64,000 nt of DNA. Origin: Halobacteriovorax sp. DA5. Lineage in GTDB: Bacteria > Bdellovibrionota > Bacteriovoracia > Bacteriovoracales > Bacteriovoracaceae. Location: NCBI RefSeq assembly GCF_002903145.1, contig NZ_PPDJ01000008.1:1-64000 (forward strand). Direction: 5' to 3'. A program made the position numbers and the translations under genes. The stretch's first letter is position 1. Each line of letters starts with the position of its first letter. The notes below the pieces were generated by a model that was not told the DNA's origin, did not search any database, and worked only from the letters and a program-made list of their open reading frames with translations. Shown here in pieces: positions 41,748 through 50,872 of this stretch.

Positions 41748-43379
41748 TTACATATTTAGGTTTACACCAGCAGGCTTAACAATTGCTAAGAGTGATTGGA
41801 AGGCCTGAGTAACTTGTAAGGCCATCTTATGTCCTGCTTTCGATTCTACTTTTAGAATCTCACCGTAGTTATCGTATTTAACGTTGATCTTTCCTACTTT
41901 ATTCATAGTAATCTCAACTGGCTTACCTTGAGCATTGTATTGAAACTCAAGAGCTCTTTTCTGCTTAGTCTTTTTATTTAAATCCATCATTTTTGAAATA
42001 CGACCTTTAGAATCGTAAAGTAAAACAACAGACATACCTTTAGAGTTATTAGCTTTCTTAAGGTTACCCTTCTTATCATAGTCAAACTCTGTCCAACCAC
42101 GTGGGTTAACTACTTTAGTAATCTTCTTAAATTGCTTGTGATACTCAAGCTCTACAAAGTCACCTCTTGAAGAAGCCTTTTTAACAAGTAGTCCATCTTT
42201 ATTATATTCAAAATTAGTTACGTGATTTCCTCTCTTAATCTGTTTTGGAAGAGAACAACACTCTGTATAAATCGTCTCTGTTTTAAGTCCATTAATTACA
42301 GTAAGGATTCTGTAAGTATAGTGAGATCCGTCTGGTTTCTTCTTGATCTCGTACTCATAACGATTTACAACTTCTTTCTTAGTTGGTGATTTCTTTGCTA
42401 CTAAAGTCCAGTAGTGGAAATCAGGGTTTTTAGGATTACTCTCATATGAGTACTTAATTACTTCACCACTTCTCTTTGTAAGTTCTTTTACAAATTGAGT
42501 TTTCTTTTCATAAGCAATCTTTTGAGTTGATCCATCTTTATAAGTAATAAGAGTCATATTATGATTAGCATCGTAATCATACTTGAAATGATTCCCTGAA
42601 ATATCTTTTGCATCTACTAAGTTATAATTTGTGTCATAAGTATAAGTCGTCTTTTTACCAGCACCAGATTCTACTGATTTCACAAGACCATTTGGATACC
42701 ACTTAAAAAAGATTTGCTTGGCCATTGAGTCCTTGATTGACTTTAGTGAACCTTCTTTCGTGTAATCAAGATTAACAACATATCCGTTCTTATCTTTTAC
42801 TTGAATAAGCTTACCTTCTTTATCAAAGTGGTTCTCTTTTCCATCATTATACTTTCTAATATAACCTTTAGCTGTCTTTACGACTTTTTGCAGCCCGCGA
42901 ACATTTGAGTATAGTTCAGTTCCCACTGCAAGGTTTGAAGATACATTGAACTTCTTAGCATATGCTTGTCTAAGTTCAGCATCATTTGTAAGCTTCGTAA
43001 CAAGAGTCTTTGCAACTGTCGTCGAAAGAGAAGTTTTCTTTCTCATCACATCAACGATTTTCTCTGCCGCTGCTTTAGGATCTACAGCCTGTCTTGGAGT
43101 GAAACGAGTCTTAGCACCTGAACCATTCTCGTGAACTGTTACAGAACCATCTGCTGAAACAACTAAGAAAGTTTCATAATCAGAACCCCAACCATAACCA
43201 AACCACCCCTTTCCAGGAGATTTAGAGTTGTACGTTCTTTCAACAACTAGGTCATTCCCACCACCAGGTACGATAATATCCGTGTACGTAATGTAGAAAT
43301 TTCCGTTTTTCAGATTTACACCAGCAATCGATGCCAGTGAAAACAAACATAGTACTAATAGTTTTAAACTGATCCTCAT
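41748..43379 (-). CDS. Exported RHS/YD-repeat protein
   Basis: A 543-residue secreted protein. The signal peptide (LKLLVLCLFSLASIAG) is followed by a DUF6531-like start (NGNFYITYTDIIVPGGG, VERTYNSKS, FGYGWGSDYE). Many YD-type repeats follow, such as YTYDTNYNLVDAKDISGN, YDYDANHNMTLITYKDGS and FDYDKKGNLKKANNSKGM. There is no C-terminal polymorphic toxin domain or protease motif, and the protein ends in a non-repeat tail (QAFQSLLAIVKPAGVNLNM). A sigma-54-like promoter lies upstream. A surface or shell role is possible. Confidence 0.85.
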   Translation of the reverse strand: MRISLKLLVLCLFSLASIAGVNLKNGNFYITYTDIIVPGGGNDLVVERTYNSKSPGKGWFGYGWGSDYETFLVVSADGSVTVHENGSGAKTRFTPRQAVDPKAAAEKIVDVMRKKTSLSTTVAKTLVTKLTNDAELRQAYAKKFNVSSNLAVGTELYSNVRGLQKVVKTAKGYIRKYNDGKENHFDKEGKLIQVKDKNGYVVNLDYTKEGSLKSIKDSMAKQIFFKWYPNGLVKSVESGAGKKTTYTYDTNYNLVDAKDISGNHFKYDYDANHNMTLITYKDGSTQKIAYEKKTQFVKELTKRSGEVIKYSYESNPKNPDFHYWTLVAKKSPTKKEVVNRYEYEIKKKPDGSHYTYRILTVINGLKTETIYTECCSLPKQIKRGNHVTNFEYNKDGLLVKKASSRGDFVELEYHKQFKKITKVVNPRGWTEFDYDKKGNLKKANNSKGMSVVLLYDSKGRISKMMDLNKKTKQKRALEFQYNAQGKPVEITMNKVGKINVKYDNYGEILKVESKAGHKMALQVTQAFQSLLAIVKPAGVNLNM

Positions 43380-43424
43380 GACTTGTATCCTTATTTAGTT
43401 AAAGAATCTTCATTCTCTCCATAG

Positions 43425-43457
43425 GCATATCGGAGGCCTTTAACTAAAACTTAAACA
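43425..43457 (-). promoter_or_regulatory. Possible sigma-54-like promoter and half-site of the RHS-type gene
   Basis: On the minus strand GG (43437-43438) and GC (43425-43426) are ten bases apart (AGGCCTCCGATATGCC), a weak match to the consensus. TGTTTAAG, the same half-site as at 37860-37883, lies at 43450-43457. The half-site is close to the promoter (about -40), which is not typical for an enhancer. Treat as tentative. Confidence 0.35.
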
Positions 43458-43467
43458 TATAATAACT

Positions 43468-44358
43468 TTATTCTTTAATTTTCACTATTTTAAGAATGAA
43501 GAAGGTTCCAACACCGTCTAAAACACAGGCGACTACAAATAAGACAATCCCAATGGCCGAAGAAAACATCTTTGGTAGCAGAGTTGGATCATTTGCAGAG
43601 AAAATAGCTAGAATTACAAAGGGCATGGCCGCAATTGTGAAGCCCTGAAACTTTCCCTGGGCCGTGGCGGTATCGATTTTTTGCTTCAATCTAATGCGTT
43701 CACGAATAACAGTGACAATAGTGTCAAAAACTTCAGCAAGATTACCACCGGTTTCGCGTAAAATATTAACACTTGAAACGAACATATCATTGTCTTGAGT
43801 AGGAATTCTTTCTGCCAAGTTTTCGAAGCACTCCTCTAAAGTTACCCCAACTCTGTTCTGCTGCAGGATAATATTAAATTCTTCAGAAATAGGAGGAGGC
43901 ATCTCATCAACAACCATACCAAGAGCTTGAGGTACTGATAGACCTGCTCTAAGACCATTTGAAAGCAGAGTTAGACCATCTACCATCTGGTTTTGATAAG
44001 CTAAAATACGACGATTAACGAGGTAATCAACAACAGGTTTAGGCGCCTTAAATCCTACAAAACCAACGATTAGGCCAAGAAACGCTCCACCACCCCAACT
44101 TCCAAATAAACCAAAAGTAATAAGAGTTAGAGTTCCAAGTCCAAATGACAATGCTAGGAGTGCATACGTAACATGATCTGGCTTAACGTCGATAAAAAGT
44201 AATTCAAACTTTTCTAAAATATATGTTCGAGTACCAAATGTTTGTTTTTCAATTAAATCAAAAATACCAACTGAATAGCGATAACAAAATAGAAAGAAGA
44301 TTAAACCAATAAGTCCAATTAATCCACTTCGTCCTATTTGTTCAATAAAAAAACTCAT
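43468..44358 (-). CDS. Tad/T2SS F-type inner membrane core protein (TadB/TadC)
   Basis: A 296-residue membrane protein of the T2SSF family. The cytoplasmic domain contains MVDGLTLLSNGLRAGLSVPQAL, ILRETGGNLAEVFDTI and IRLKQKIDTATAQGKFQG, with three or four membrane segments. It forms the platform that the TadA ATPase drives to assemble Flp pilin. Tad loci normally have two such proteins; only one is found here. It follows the ATPase gene by 15 bases as the last gene of the operon. Confidence 0.9.
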   Translation of the reverse strand: MSFFIEQIGRSGLIGLIGLIFFLFCYRYSVGIFDLIEKQTFGTRTYILEKFELLFIDVKPDHVTYALLALSFGLGTLTLITFGLFGSWGGGAFLGLIVGFVGFKAPKPVVDYLVNRRILAYQNQMVDGLTLLSNGLRAGLSVPQALGMVVDEMPPPISEEFNIILQQNRVGVTLEECFENLAERIPTQDNDMFVSSVNILRETGGNLAEVFDTIVTVIRERIRLKQKIDTATAQGKFQGFTIAAMPFVILAIFSANDPTLLPKMFSSAIGIVLFVVACVLDGVGTFFILKIVKIKE

Positions 44359-44373
44359 TTATACCTCTATATC

Positions 44374-46629
44374 CTAAGCCTTCTTCTTCACAGGTGGTGC
44401 ACCATTGCCTGGTCTTGGTCTAGCTTGAGGCTGACCCGGTCGTGGCCTTTGTTGTCCCTGCTGTGGAGGTCTCTTATTTGGAGGTGGTGGTGCTTTCTTA
44501 TCAGCGTTAGCAGGTGTGGCCCCACCACTAGCACCAGGAGCATTCGAAAATAAACCACGAGGAATATTGTAACCTTGTCTTTCAAGGGTTTCGATAAACT
44601 TTGGAATAAAACCAGTCGCCTGATGGGAGCCAATAATTTTCCCGTTCTTATCGATATCTTTTTGTTGAAAGAGGAAAATATCTTGAAGAGTAACAACCTC
44701 TCCCTGAATACCACCAATTTCAGTAATATGTGTAATCTTACGAGAACCATCATCCAGACGTGAAGCTTGAATGATCAAATGAACTGCGTTGGCAATCATT
44801 TCACGAATTGCTTTTGGAGTAAGACCAGCTCCTGCATACTGTACAAGGGTTTCAATACGTCCAATACACTCTCTTGGATTGTTTGAGTGAACTGTCGTTA
44901 GAGAACCATCGTGCCCTGTCCCCATAGCTTGGAGCATATCCAGTGTTTCACCACCACGACACTCACCAACAACAATACGCTCAGGACGCATTCTTAGACA
45001 TTGCTTTACTAGACAACGAATATCAATTTCTCCATCGCCTTCAAGTGAAGGAGGGCGTGTTTCTAAACGAACAACGTGCTCTTGAGGAAAACTAAGTTCA
45101 GCAGAGTCTTCACAAGTAATAATACGTTCATTGGCCTGAATAAAACTTCCCAAAATATTTACCAGTGTTGTTTTCCCGGAACCAGTACCACCAGAAACAA
45201 TTATATTCTTATGTCCTTCAACAGCGATACGTAAGAAGTCCGCCATATTCTGAGTGAAAGAACCGAATTGAACAAGGTGTTTATAAGTAAGTCTCTCTTC
45301 AGGGAATTTACGAATTGTAATACAGCATCCGTCAATTGCAGAAGGAGGAATAATTGCATGAACCCTAGAACCATCATGCAAGCGGGCATCAACGTATGGA
45401 GTCTTTTCATCAATACGACGACCAATTGGAGCAACAATTCTTTCAATAACGTTAAGAACCTGTCTATCGTTTGAAAAAGTTACTTTTGAAAGCTTAACCT
45501 TTCCATCTTCTTCATAGTAAATCTTATTAGGTCCAACAACCATAATTTCAGAGATTGACGAATCAGCAAGCAAGTCCTCTAGAGGCCCTAGTCCCAAGGC
45601 TTCATCTAGAATTTCTTTAACAATGCTATTCATATCATCGCGATTGTTTAAGATGCCTTTTGTATCTTCTTTACCAAGTAAATCAATAACGACTTTCTTA
45701 GTCTTTTCTTTAAGAATAATTTTCGCTTTCGGATCGTTATCATCATCTTTAGATAGATCCATTTCTTCAACAAGACCTTTATGAATTCTAAGTTTTAGAT
45801 CTCGCCATCCATTTGCAGCAGCTCCAGTTGGACGCTCTTGTTTTGTACCAACATCATTAGGTTTATTAAGCTTAGCCAATTGACTAAGAATTCCCTTTCC
45901 ATTGATTGTACGAACTAACTCTGTGACACCTTTAGCAAAAGCACTATTTTTAGCCGCCAGCATAACTGGTTTCTTCTGATTAATGGCCATTGCACAAGTT
46001 TGTTCATCTTTTTGAATTTGAGCTAAAACAGGGCGACCAACAGATTTCCCGGCCACATCAGCAGTTACAGGATGACCTTTTTGCGCCTGATTAAAAACAA
46101 AATGAATCATTTCTTTAGGAAACATCATTGTTATTAATTCTGAAACAAGGCGCTTAGTCTGATTTAGAGCAAGAAGGTCTGGAGTTATCACAACTAAAAT
46201 CATCGTTGAATGCTCTAAAGCCTTTGCAGTGAGATCAGTGATTTCCGTTCCAACGTCAATAACAGTGAGTGGATACATGCTTTTTACGGCTTTAAGTACC
46301 TTACCAGCTCCATCAACACTCATCCCTTCAGTTGCTACAGGATCATTTGGTAAACCAATATAATGAACACCACTTGGGTGCATATTTACGAATGGCTGAA
46401 AAGTTCGTGGATCAATATTTCCATTAAAATTAAAAAGATCTTTTAAGTTCTTATTTGTTTTAATTCCAGTTAACAAATTTAAGTCACCACTAGCTCTTTG
46501 ATCGAAATCAAGAAGTAATGTCTTAGATCGCTTTTCACCACTGAAAGCAAAAGCTAGGTTTGTAGCAACTTGGGATTTCCCTACGCCGCCTTTACCACCA
46601 ATGACTGTAATAATATGACCTTCGGCCAC
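44374..46629 (-). CDS. Fusion of a TadZ/CpaE-like ParA ATPase to TadA/CpaF secretion ATPase
   Basis: A 751-residue protein starting with GTG at 46629; the G is shared with the stop of the secretin gene. Residues 1-245 are a ParA/MinD-type ATPase with the deviant Walker A IGGKGGVGKSQ, of the TadZ/CpaE kind that localises the pilus. Residues about 265-700 are the CpaF/TadA ATPase, with Walker A SGGTGSGKT (479-487), the Asp box CEDSAEL, RPERIVVGECRGGETLDML (Walker B) and the His box TTVHSNNP. A proline-rich basic tail (about 712-751) ends it. These are usually two separate genes. Confidence 0.95.
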   Translation of the reverse strand: MAEGHIITVIGGKGGVGKSQVATNLAFAFSGEKRSKTLLLDFDQRASGDLNLLTGIKTNKNLKDLFNFNGNIDPRTFQPFVNMHPSGVHYIGLPNDPVATEGMSVDGAGKVLKAVKSMYPLTVIDVGTEITDLTAKALEHSTMILVVITPDLLALNQTKRLVSELITMMFPKEMIHFVFNQAQKGHPVTADVAGKSVGRPVLAQIQKDEQTCAMAINQKKPVMLAAKNSAFAKGVTELVRTINGKGILSQLAKLNKPNDVGTKQERPTGAAANGWRDLKLRIHKGLVEEMDLSKDDDNDPKAKIILKEKTKKVVIDLLGKEDTKGILNNRDDMNSIVKEILDEALGLGPLEDLLADSSISEIMVVGPNKIYYEEDGKVKLSKVTFSNDRQVLNVIERIVAPIGRRIDEKTPYVDARLHDGSRVHAIIPPSAIDGCCITIRKFPEERLTYKHLVQFGSFTQNMADFLRIAVEGHKNIIVSGGTGSGKTTLVNILGSFIQANERIITCEDSAELSFPQEHVVRLETRPPSLEGDGEIDIRCLVKQCLRMRPERIVVGECRGGETLDMLQAMGTGHDGSLTTVHSNNPRECIGRIETLVQYAGAGLTPKAIREMIANAVHLIIQASRLDDGSRKITHITEIGGIQGEVVTLQDIFLFQQKDIDKNGKIIGSHQATGFIPKFIETLERQGYNIPRGLFSNAPGASGGATPANADKKAPPPPNKRPPQQGQQRPRPGQPQARPRPGNGAPPVKKKA

Positions 46630-48152
46630 TATGGCCCCCTCTTTCTAAATTTTCTTTTAATATCTTCAGTACCAGTTGAGGCACTCTCAATAATCTCAGG
46701 AGTGATAAAAACAACAAATTGCTCTTTAGATTTTGAAACATCTTTTGAGCGTACAAATGAGAACAAAGAAAAAACTTGTCCTTCTTCACTTCCATCACTA
46801 CCAGTTGTTGAAACACCATCAGGTGGGTCTTTGTCATATTCGGTAGCAGTTTTATTAATTGAAATACCACCAACAACTGCTGATTCACGAGACTTAACAA
46901 TAATTTTCGTATCGAGATTATTAGTTTGTTTATCTGTTCCTTGAGAAGAAGAAACACCAAGAATAATATCAAGATTAATTTTTTCTTCTTGTAGAATCTT
47001 AGGTGTTACATCTAAGTTAAATCCCGCTTCGATAACTTTTGCTTGTTGGAACTCCCCAGTACCAACCGCAACGTTCCTCTCAGAACCCTTAGATAACTTT
47101 GCCTTTTCACCATCTTTAGTGATCACCATCCCAGATTGAACAATTCGAGCATAACCAGCTGCTTTAGCAGAACTCAGTTTAGGAAATAGTTGTGAGATTG
47201 TTCCACCAAAACTACCAGCAGATGAAGTCGTTACTGTTCCACCATTTTCAGTACGTCCAAAAACGATCTGTCCACCTGTTGTTCCAACGCTTGGATTCCA
47301 TTTAAATCCAAAGACACGATTATAATCTTTTGAAAGCTCAACAAATTGAGCAGTTATTTTAATAAGTTTTGCGGCTTGAGGTGGCTGAGGCTTTCTATTG
47401 ATGGCCAGAAAGTTTCTAATAATCTCACCCTTATCAAGTTGCTGAACAGAATCTGTTCTTCTAGCTAAACTTTGAATTCTATCAGGTAAGTATGTCGCCG
47501 CGATTTTAACAGCAAGGTTACTTTCTTCTTCTGAGTTTACAATTCCTTCTAATAAATATGAATTATTAAAGAATCTAACTGTTACATCTTTTAAGTTATT
47601 TCTTCTTAGACCTTCTTGCATTTCTCGAGAAATAATTAAATAAGTCTGTGGTGAAACTTCAACAAGGTTCTTAACATCTGGGTAATCTTCTAAAACTTTT
47701 ACAATTCGCCCAATATCTCCAGGAACAATAATCTTTCCTTCAACAAAGACCTTACCACCCTTCAAGTTTATTTCTAAACCTTCAATTGGTCCTAATTGTT
47801 CTTTAATTTCTGCAATAAGCTTTGACTTCTCTGTTGCAGTAACAGTTACAAGATAACGCTTTTTAATAGCACCTAAGCGATCTCGAACAGTAACAGAAGT
47901 AATACCAGGTGCTTCACCTTTTAAAACAAGCTCACTTGTTCCCGCCGCAGTATTAACTGGTTGTACTTTAAGAATTCTTTGATTTGCAATTTGTACACTT
48001 CGAGATGTTATTGTGAAATCAATTGGTAAAACTTTATCAATACCAAGAACTACCTCTACTTTTTCTTCAGATACCCCAATACCAGAAGAGGCCTGCTGAG
48101 CGCTGGCCGTTAATGCAAATATAAATAGAGTTAAGTACGTTAATATTCTCAT
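46629..48152 (-). CDS. cpaC: Tad secretin (CpaC/RcpA)
   Basis: A 507-residue outer membrane secretin with a signal peptide (MRILTYLTLFIFALTASAQQ). The N-terminal BON-like domain includes VSEEKVEVVLGIDKVLPIDF. The secretin domain has FNLDVTPKILQEEKINLDIILGVSS and ESAVVGGISINKTATEYD, ending with the conserved FVVFITPEIIES. It forms the pilus exit channel. Its start ATG overlaps the cpaB stop by one base, and its stop overlaps the GTG of the ATPase fusion by one base. The operon is tightly coupled here. Confidence 0.95.
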   Translation of the reverse strand: MRILTYLTLFIFALTASAQQASSGIGVSEEKVEVVLGIDKVLPIDFTITSRSVQIANQRILKVQPVNTAAGTSELVLKGEAPGITSVTVRDRLGAIKKRYLVTVTATEKSKLIAEIKEQLGPIEGLEINLKGGKVFVEGKIIVPGDIGRIVKVLEDYPDVKNLVEVSPQTYLIISREMQEGLRRNNLKDVTVRFFNNSYLLEGIVNSEEESNLAVKIAATYLPDRIQSLARRTDSVQQLDKGEIIRNFLAINRKPQPPQAAKLIKITAQFVELSKDYNRVFGFKWNPSVGTTGGQIVFGRTENGGTVTTSSAGSFGGTISQLFPKLSSAKAAGYARIVQSGMVITKDGEKAKLSKGSERNVAVGTGEFQQAKVIEAGFNLDVTPKILQEEKINLDIILGVSSSQGTDKQTNNLDTKIIVKSRESAVVGGISINKTATEYDKDPPDGVSTTGSDGSEEGQVFSLFSFVRSKDVSKSKEQFVVFITPEIIESASTGTEDIKRKFRKRGP

Positions 48153-48967
48153 TAATTCTTTTTCTTATATTTTTCGTTAAAGAAGGCCCTTGCCTCATTC
48201 TTATCAGTATCCGAAAGAATATCGTAGAGTCGAGTTCCTTCGATCATTGCCTTCTCACCATCATTAATATTTCTTAAAGTCAGAATTGGTTTATTTGGTT
48301 GGAATACATAAAGATGCGCAATCTTCTGAGCTTGAAATGGACTAAGCTCTAACGTTACTGTTGTATAATTAGAGTAAGTGTTAAGTTTCATTTTTCTTAC
48401 AACTTCCTCTGTTTTAACACCAATTAGAGGAATATTATTTGAAACACTCATCCCTGTTGAAAGAACACGAACATCTTGAAGGATTGTAACGATTTTTTCT
48501 TGATCTTTTCTCGCTCCACCTGTGTAATCAATCGGTGCTAGAACATCGACACGATCACCAGGACGAATAAGCTTTCCTACTGAACTTCTTTCATCAACTT
48601 GGAAAGCAATTGCACGCATCCCCACTGTAACTTCTCTTGAAAGACCTGTACTCTCTCCAGGATATGTTACACGTGGTTTTGTAATTTGCTCGCCTTTTAG
48701 AATTGGAACTGTCGCAATTGTATTTTCAATTTCTTTTACTGTTTTAAAACTTCCAGGAGCTAAGAATTTCTGTGGAACTGTAATAATTGAAACCTTCGTT
48801 TCATCCAGTAGATCGAACTCGCGAATATCTTCTTTAGCAACAAGAACAGAACTCATTGTTCCATACTTTTTAATCAAAGCAGATTGTTGATCTTCGATAT
48901 AAGTGTGGACCATAAACATGGCAACACCTGCAATAATAAGGGCCAGCGTAAAAGCTCTAGTATTCAT
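48152..48967 (-). CDS. cpaB: Flp pilus assembly protein CpaB/RcpC
   Basis: A 271-residue protein with one N-terminal membrane helix (ALIIAGVAMFMVHTYI). The SAF domain follows, with VLVAKEDIREFDLLDETKVSI, TVPILKGEQITKPRV and the AFQVDERSSVGKLIRPGDRVDVL motif, then the RcpC-type C-terminus. It helps secretin function and may bind peptidoglycan. Its stop overlaps the secretin ATG by one base. It follows the pseudopilin genes. Confidence 0.93.
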   Translation of the reverse strand: MNTRAFTLALIIAGVAMFMVHTYIEDQQSALIKKYGTMSSVLVAKEDIREFDLLDETKVSIITVPQKFLAPGSFKTVKEIENTIATVPILKGEQITKPRVTYPGESTGLSREVTVGMRAIAFQVDERSSVGKLIRPGDRVDVLAPIDYTGGARKDQEKIVTILQDVRVLSTGMSVSNNIPLIGVKTEEVVRKMKLNTYSNYTTVTLELSPFQAQKIAHLYVFQPNKPILTLRNINDGEKAMIEGTRLYDILSDTDKNEARAFFNEKYKKKN

Positions 48968-49050
48968 AAAACATCCTGTTTTACTTCGTTAAGTAATCAC
49001 TTAATATTTTAACAAAAAACAAGCATTTAGTTACAATGAGGCATTTTTGG

Positions 49051-49611
49051 CTACTTATAGCTACAAGAAGTGACCGGAGAAAGGATAGTGGCATCATTGG
49101 CCCTAAATAAAACATCACCTGGTTTAGTGAAGGTCTCACCACAGACTCCAAACAAAGTGAACACCTTAATACAATTTGTATCCTCTGGATCACCTGCTTC
49201 TTCGCAATTTTCATCTTCAGCTGCGGCCCAAGGAAGAGTTGGAATTTTAAAGCTTGATGAAATCGGTGTACTATTAGATTGTAGTGTTTTATTCCAACCA
49301 ATCATAAAGCCTCCAACCTCAGTGAACGTCCCACTTAAGCTTCTGATATCATTTCCACCAATTCCATCAGAGTTTCCTTTAAGAATATAAAATGTATATG
49401 TTCGAGTTGCTTTATTCTGATTAATCGATGCATTGATTGAGTTGCCTACTGTAATGAGCATCACAACCATATAAAGAAGAATTGGAATAAAAATCATCGC
49501 CTCAAATAAGGCCTGTCCTTCTTCATTGTTAAATATTGTTCTTTTCTGATCTGCACTCAAGTTAACATCCGTTATCATAGATCGTTGAGTTCGTACTTGA
49601 ACAATTCCCAT
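49051..49611 (-). CDS. TadE/TadF-like minor pseudopilin
   Basis: A 186-residue protein with a prepilin-type N-terminus NNEEGQALFEAMIFIPILLYMVVMLI: the Gly-Gln-Ala-x-x-Glu start and a hydrophobic stretch are typical of TadE/F. The rest is extracellular, with four Cys clustered towards the C-terminus (NCEEAGDPEDTNC and FGVCGET). It overlaps the upstream pseudopilin by 50 bases. The true start may lie further in; no site with good spacing precedes 49611. Minor pilins prime or tip the pilus. Confidence 0.85.
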   Translation of the reverse strand: MGIVQVRTQRSMITDVNLSADQKRTIFNNEEGQALFEAMIFIPILLYMVVMLITVGNSINASINQNKATRTYTFYILKGNSDGIGGNDIRSLSGTFTEVGGFMIGWNKTLQSNSTPISSSFKIPTLPWAAAEDENCEEAGDPEDTNCIKVFTLFGVCGETFTKPGDVLFRANDATILSPVTSCSYK

Positions 49612-50092
49612 TTCCTAGATCAGTGGCAACCTCAGAAAAAGCTCGACAAACCTGAGCAAGACACTCTCTTATCGTAGGCTCTTTTCCTAGAAACGATTCA
49701 ATTCGAAAGTCTAAGTCAATATCACCTGTTAATACCTTCATGACAGAGAATTTTGTTTTATAATCTAGATACGTTCCACTTAAGAACCACTGGTTTGTTG
49801 TTTTTGAATTAAATTTTATCTGACAATCAGTGCCGCAATTAACAACATTATATGAGTTGAAAACTTCCGTTGCATTTTGACGTGCAAGAGAGTCATTTTG
49901 AATTTTATTATCTGCAACGAGATACGCTCGTGATGCCATAAAATTTGCATATTGAAGAAGATAAGTATTTGTATAATTAATTGCAATCTTTGCAAAAACA
50001 AAAAAGAAAGCGATCACAAAAGTAAAAGTTGATAGGAACTCAATTGTCGATTGCCCATTTTGATTTCTTATCTTCTTATAATTGCTCATCAT
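49562..50092 (-). CDS. TadE-like minor pseudopilin
   Basis: A 176-residue protein starting MMSNYKKIRNQNGQSTIEFLSTFTFVIAFFFVF. The QNGQSTIEF motif is the TadE/TadG signature, with the processing Gly-Gln at the N-terminus. The extracellular part has seven Cys (for example NCGTDCQIKF, ECLAQVCRAF and GNGNCSS), so it is disulfide-rich. It overlaps the next pseudopilin gene and the previous one by short stretches. It belongs to the Tad operon and would be cleaved by the TadV peptidase. Confidence 0.85.
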   Translation of the reverse strand: MMSNYKKIRNQNGQSTIEFLSTFTFVIAFFFVFAKIAINYTNTYLLQYANFMASRAYLVADNKIQNDSLARQNATEVFNSYNVVNCGTDCQIKFNSKTTNQWFLSGTYLDYKTKFSVMKVLTGDIDLDFRIESFLGKEPTIRECLAQVCRAFSEVATDLGNGNCSSTNSTIYDNGC

Positions 50093-50405
50093 AAATTCCT
50101 ACAGGAGAGAAGAAGTGAGACCTTCCTTCATCATTATTATAATAGAGAGGATGAACTGGATTTCCATAAGTTTTTCCATATGAATCGACACTACCTTTAT
50201 CACCATAGCGAGCTGAGTATTCCATAGAGCGGGCCAATGTACCAAACATGCCCTCTCCAATCATGCCTTGAAAACCTTCACTTTTGAAGACTAGCATTGC
50301 AAAAGATGTCACAACAACAAAAAGTAAAATATACTCTACTGTCGATTGTCCCCTTTCATTTAAAAGAATATATGCTTTTTTATTTTCCATCCTAGAAATA
50401 TCCAT
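50076..50405 (-). CDS. Flp-type minor pseudopilin
   Basis: A 109-residue protein with the prepilin motif NERGQSTVEYILLFVVVTSFAMLVF, a clean Flp/TadE N-terminus with Glu at position +5. It lacks Cys and ends in a Tyr/Asn-rich tail. The frame from 50405 contains an internal Met at 50390; neither has a strong ribosome binding site, and the frame overlaps the TadV gene by 46 bases. Likely a minor pilin or a component of the pilus base. Confidence 0.8.
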   Translation of the reverse strand: MDISRMENKKAYILLNERGQSTVEYILLFVVVTSFAMLVFKSEGFQGMIGEGMFGTLARSMEYSARYGDKGSVDSYGKTYGNPVHPLYYNNDEGRSHFFSPVGIYDEQL

Positions 50406-50866
50406 GAAATAAGTATAACAGGGGCAAACGCAAATTTCTTCCCAAAAATCTTTTTAATCTGAACGATATTACCTTCTTTAAAAGCCTGAATAATAAACTC
50501 AAGATTTTTAAGAATATTCGTAATAAAAACTGAAAGCCCGACAATCACTGTTACAACAGAAAGGGAGATCAAAGCTTGATCTTGATGAGCGACTGGAATT
50601 AAAAGAAATAAACTAGCTAAATATTTCGAATCACCACCGCCCATAATTTTTAAAATAAAAAGTAAAAAACCTGCGAGAAATATCCCTAGAGGGTAAAGAA
50701 GTGTTTCAATTCCAATAATGTAGTTATTCGGGAAGAACAATACGAGAACTAAAAATAAAAAGATGTTTCCAATTGACCATACGTTTGCAATCTTTCGAGA
50801 TTGAATATCGATATAAGAAACATAGAGTAATTGAATAAAGATAAAAACATAGACACTAACGGGCAC
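50360..50866 (-). CDS. cpaA: Prepilin peptidase TadV/CpaA
   Basis: A 168-residue, six-helix type IV prepilin peptidase. Both catalytic aspartates are in place: YVSYIDIQSRKI and the GGGDSKYLA signature. It cleaves the leader of Flp pilin and the pseudopilins. It is the short TadV form without the methyltransferase domain. It follows the second Flp-like gene by six bases, and its end overlaps the next pseudopilin gene. Confidence 0.93.
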   Translation of the reverse strand: MPVSVYVFIFIQLLYVSYIDIQSRKIANVWSIGNIFLFLVLVLFFPNNYIIGIETLLYPLGIFLAGFLLFILKIMGGGDSKYLASLFLLIPVAHQDQALISLSVVTVIVGLSVFITNILKNLEFIIQAFKEGNIVQIKKIFGKKFAFAPVILISWIFLGWKIKKHIFF

Positions 50867-50872
50867 TCTAAC

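Noticed and set aside
44388..44753. Alternative frame in the proline-rich end of the TadZ-TadA fusion
   Set aside because: The main frame keeps the CpaF C-terminus and the tail; the alternative has no site or domain.
48981..49301. Minus-strand open frame of 106 codons between cpaB and the TadE/F-like gene
   Set aside because: It lies mostly within the pseudopilin gene in another frame and has a membrane-rich but unrecognisable product.
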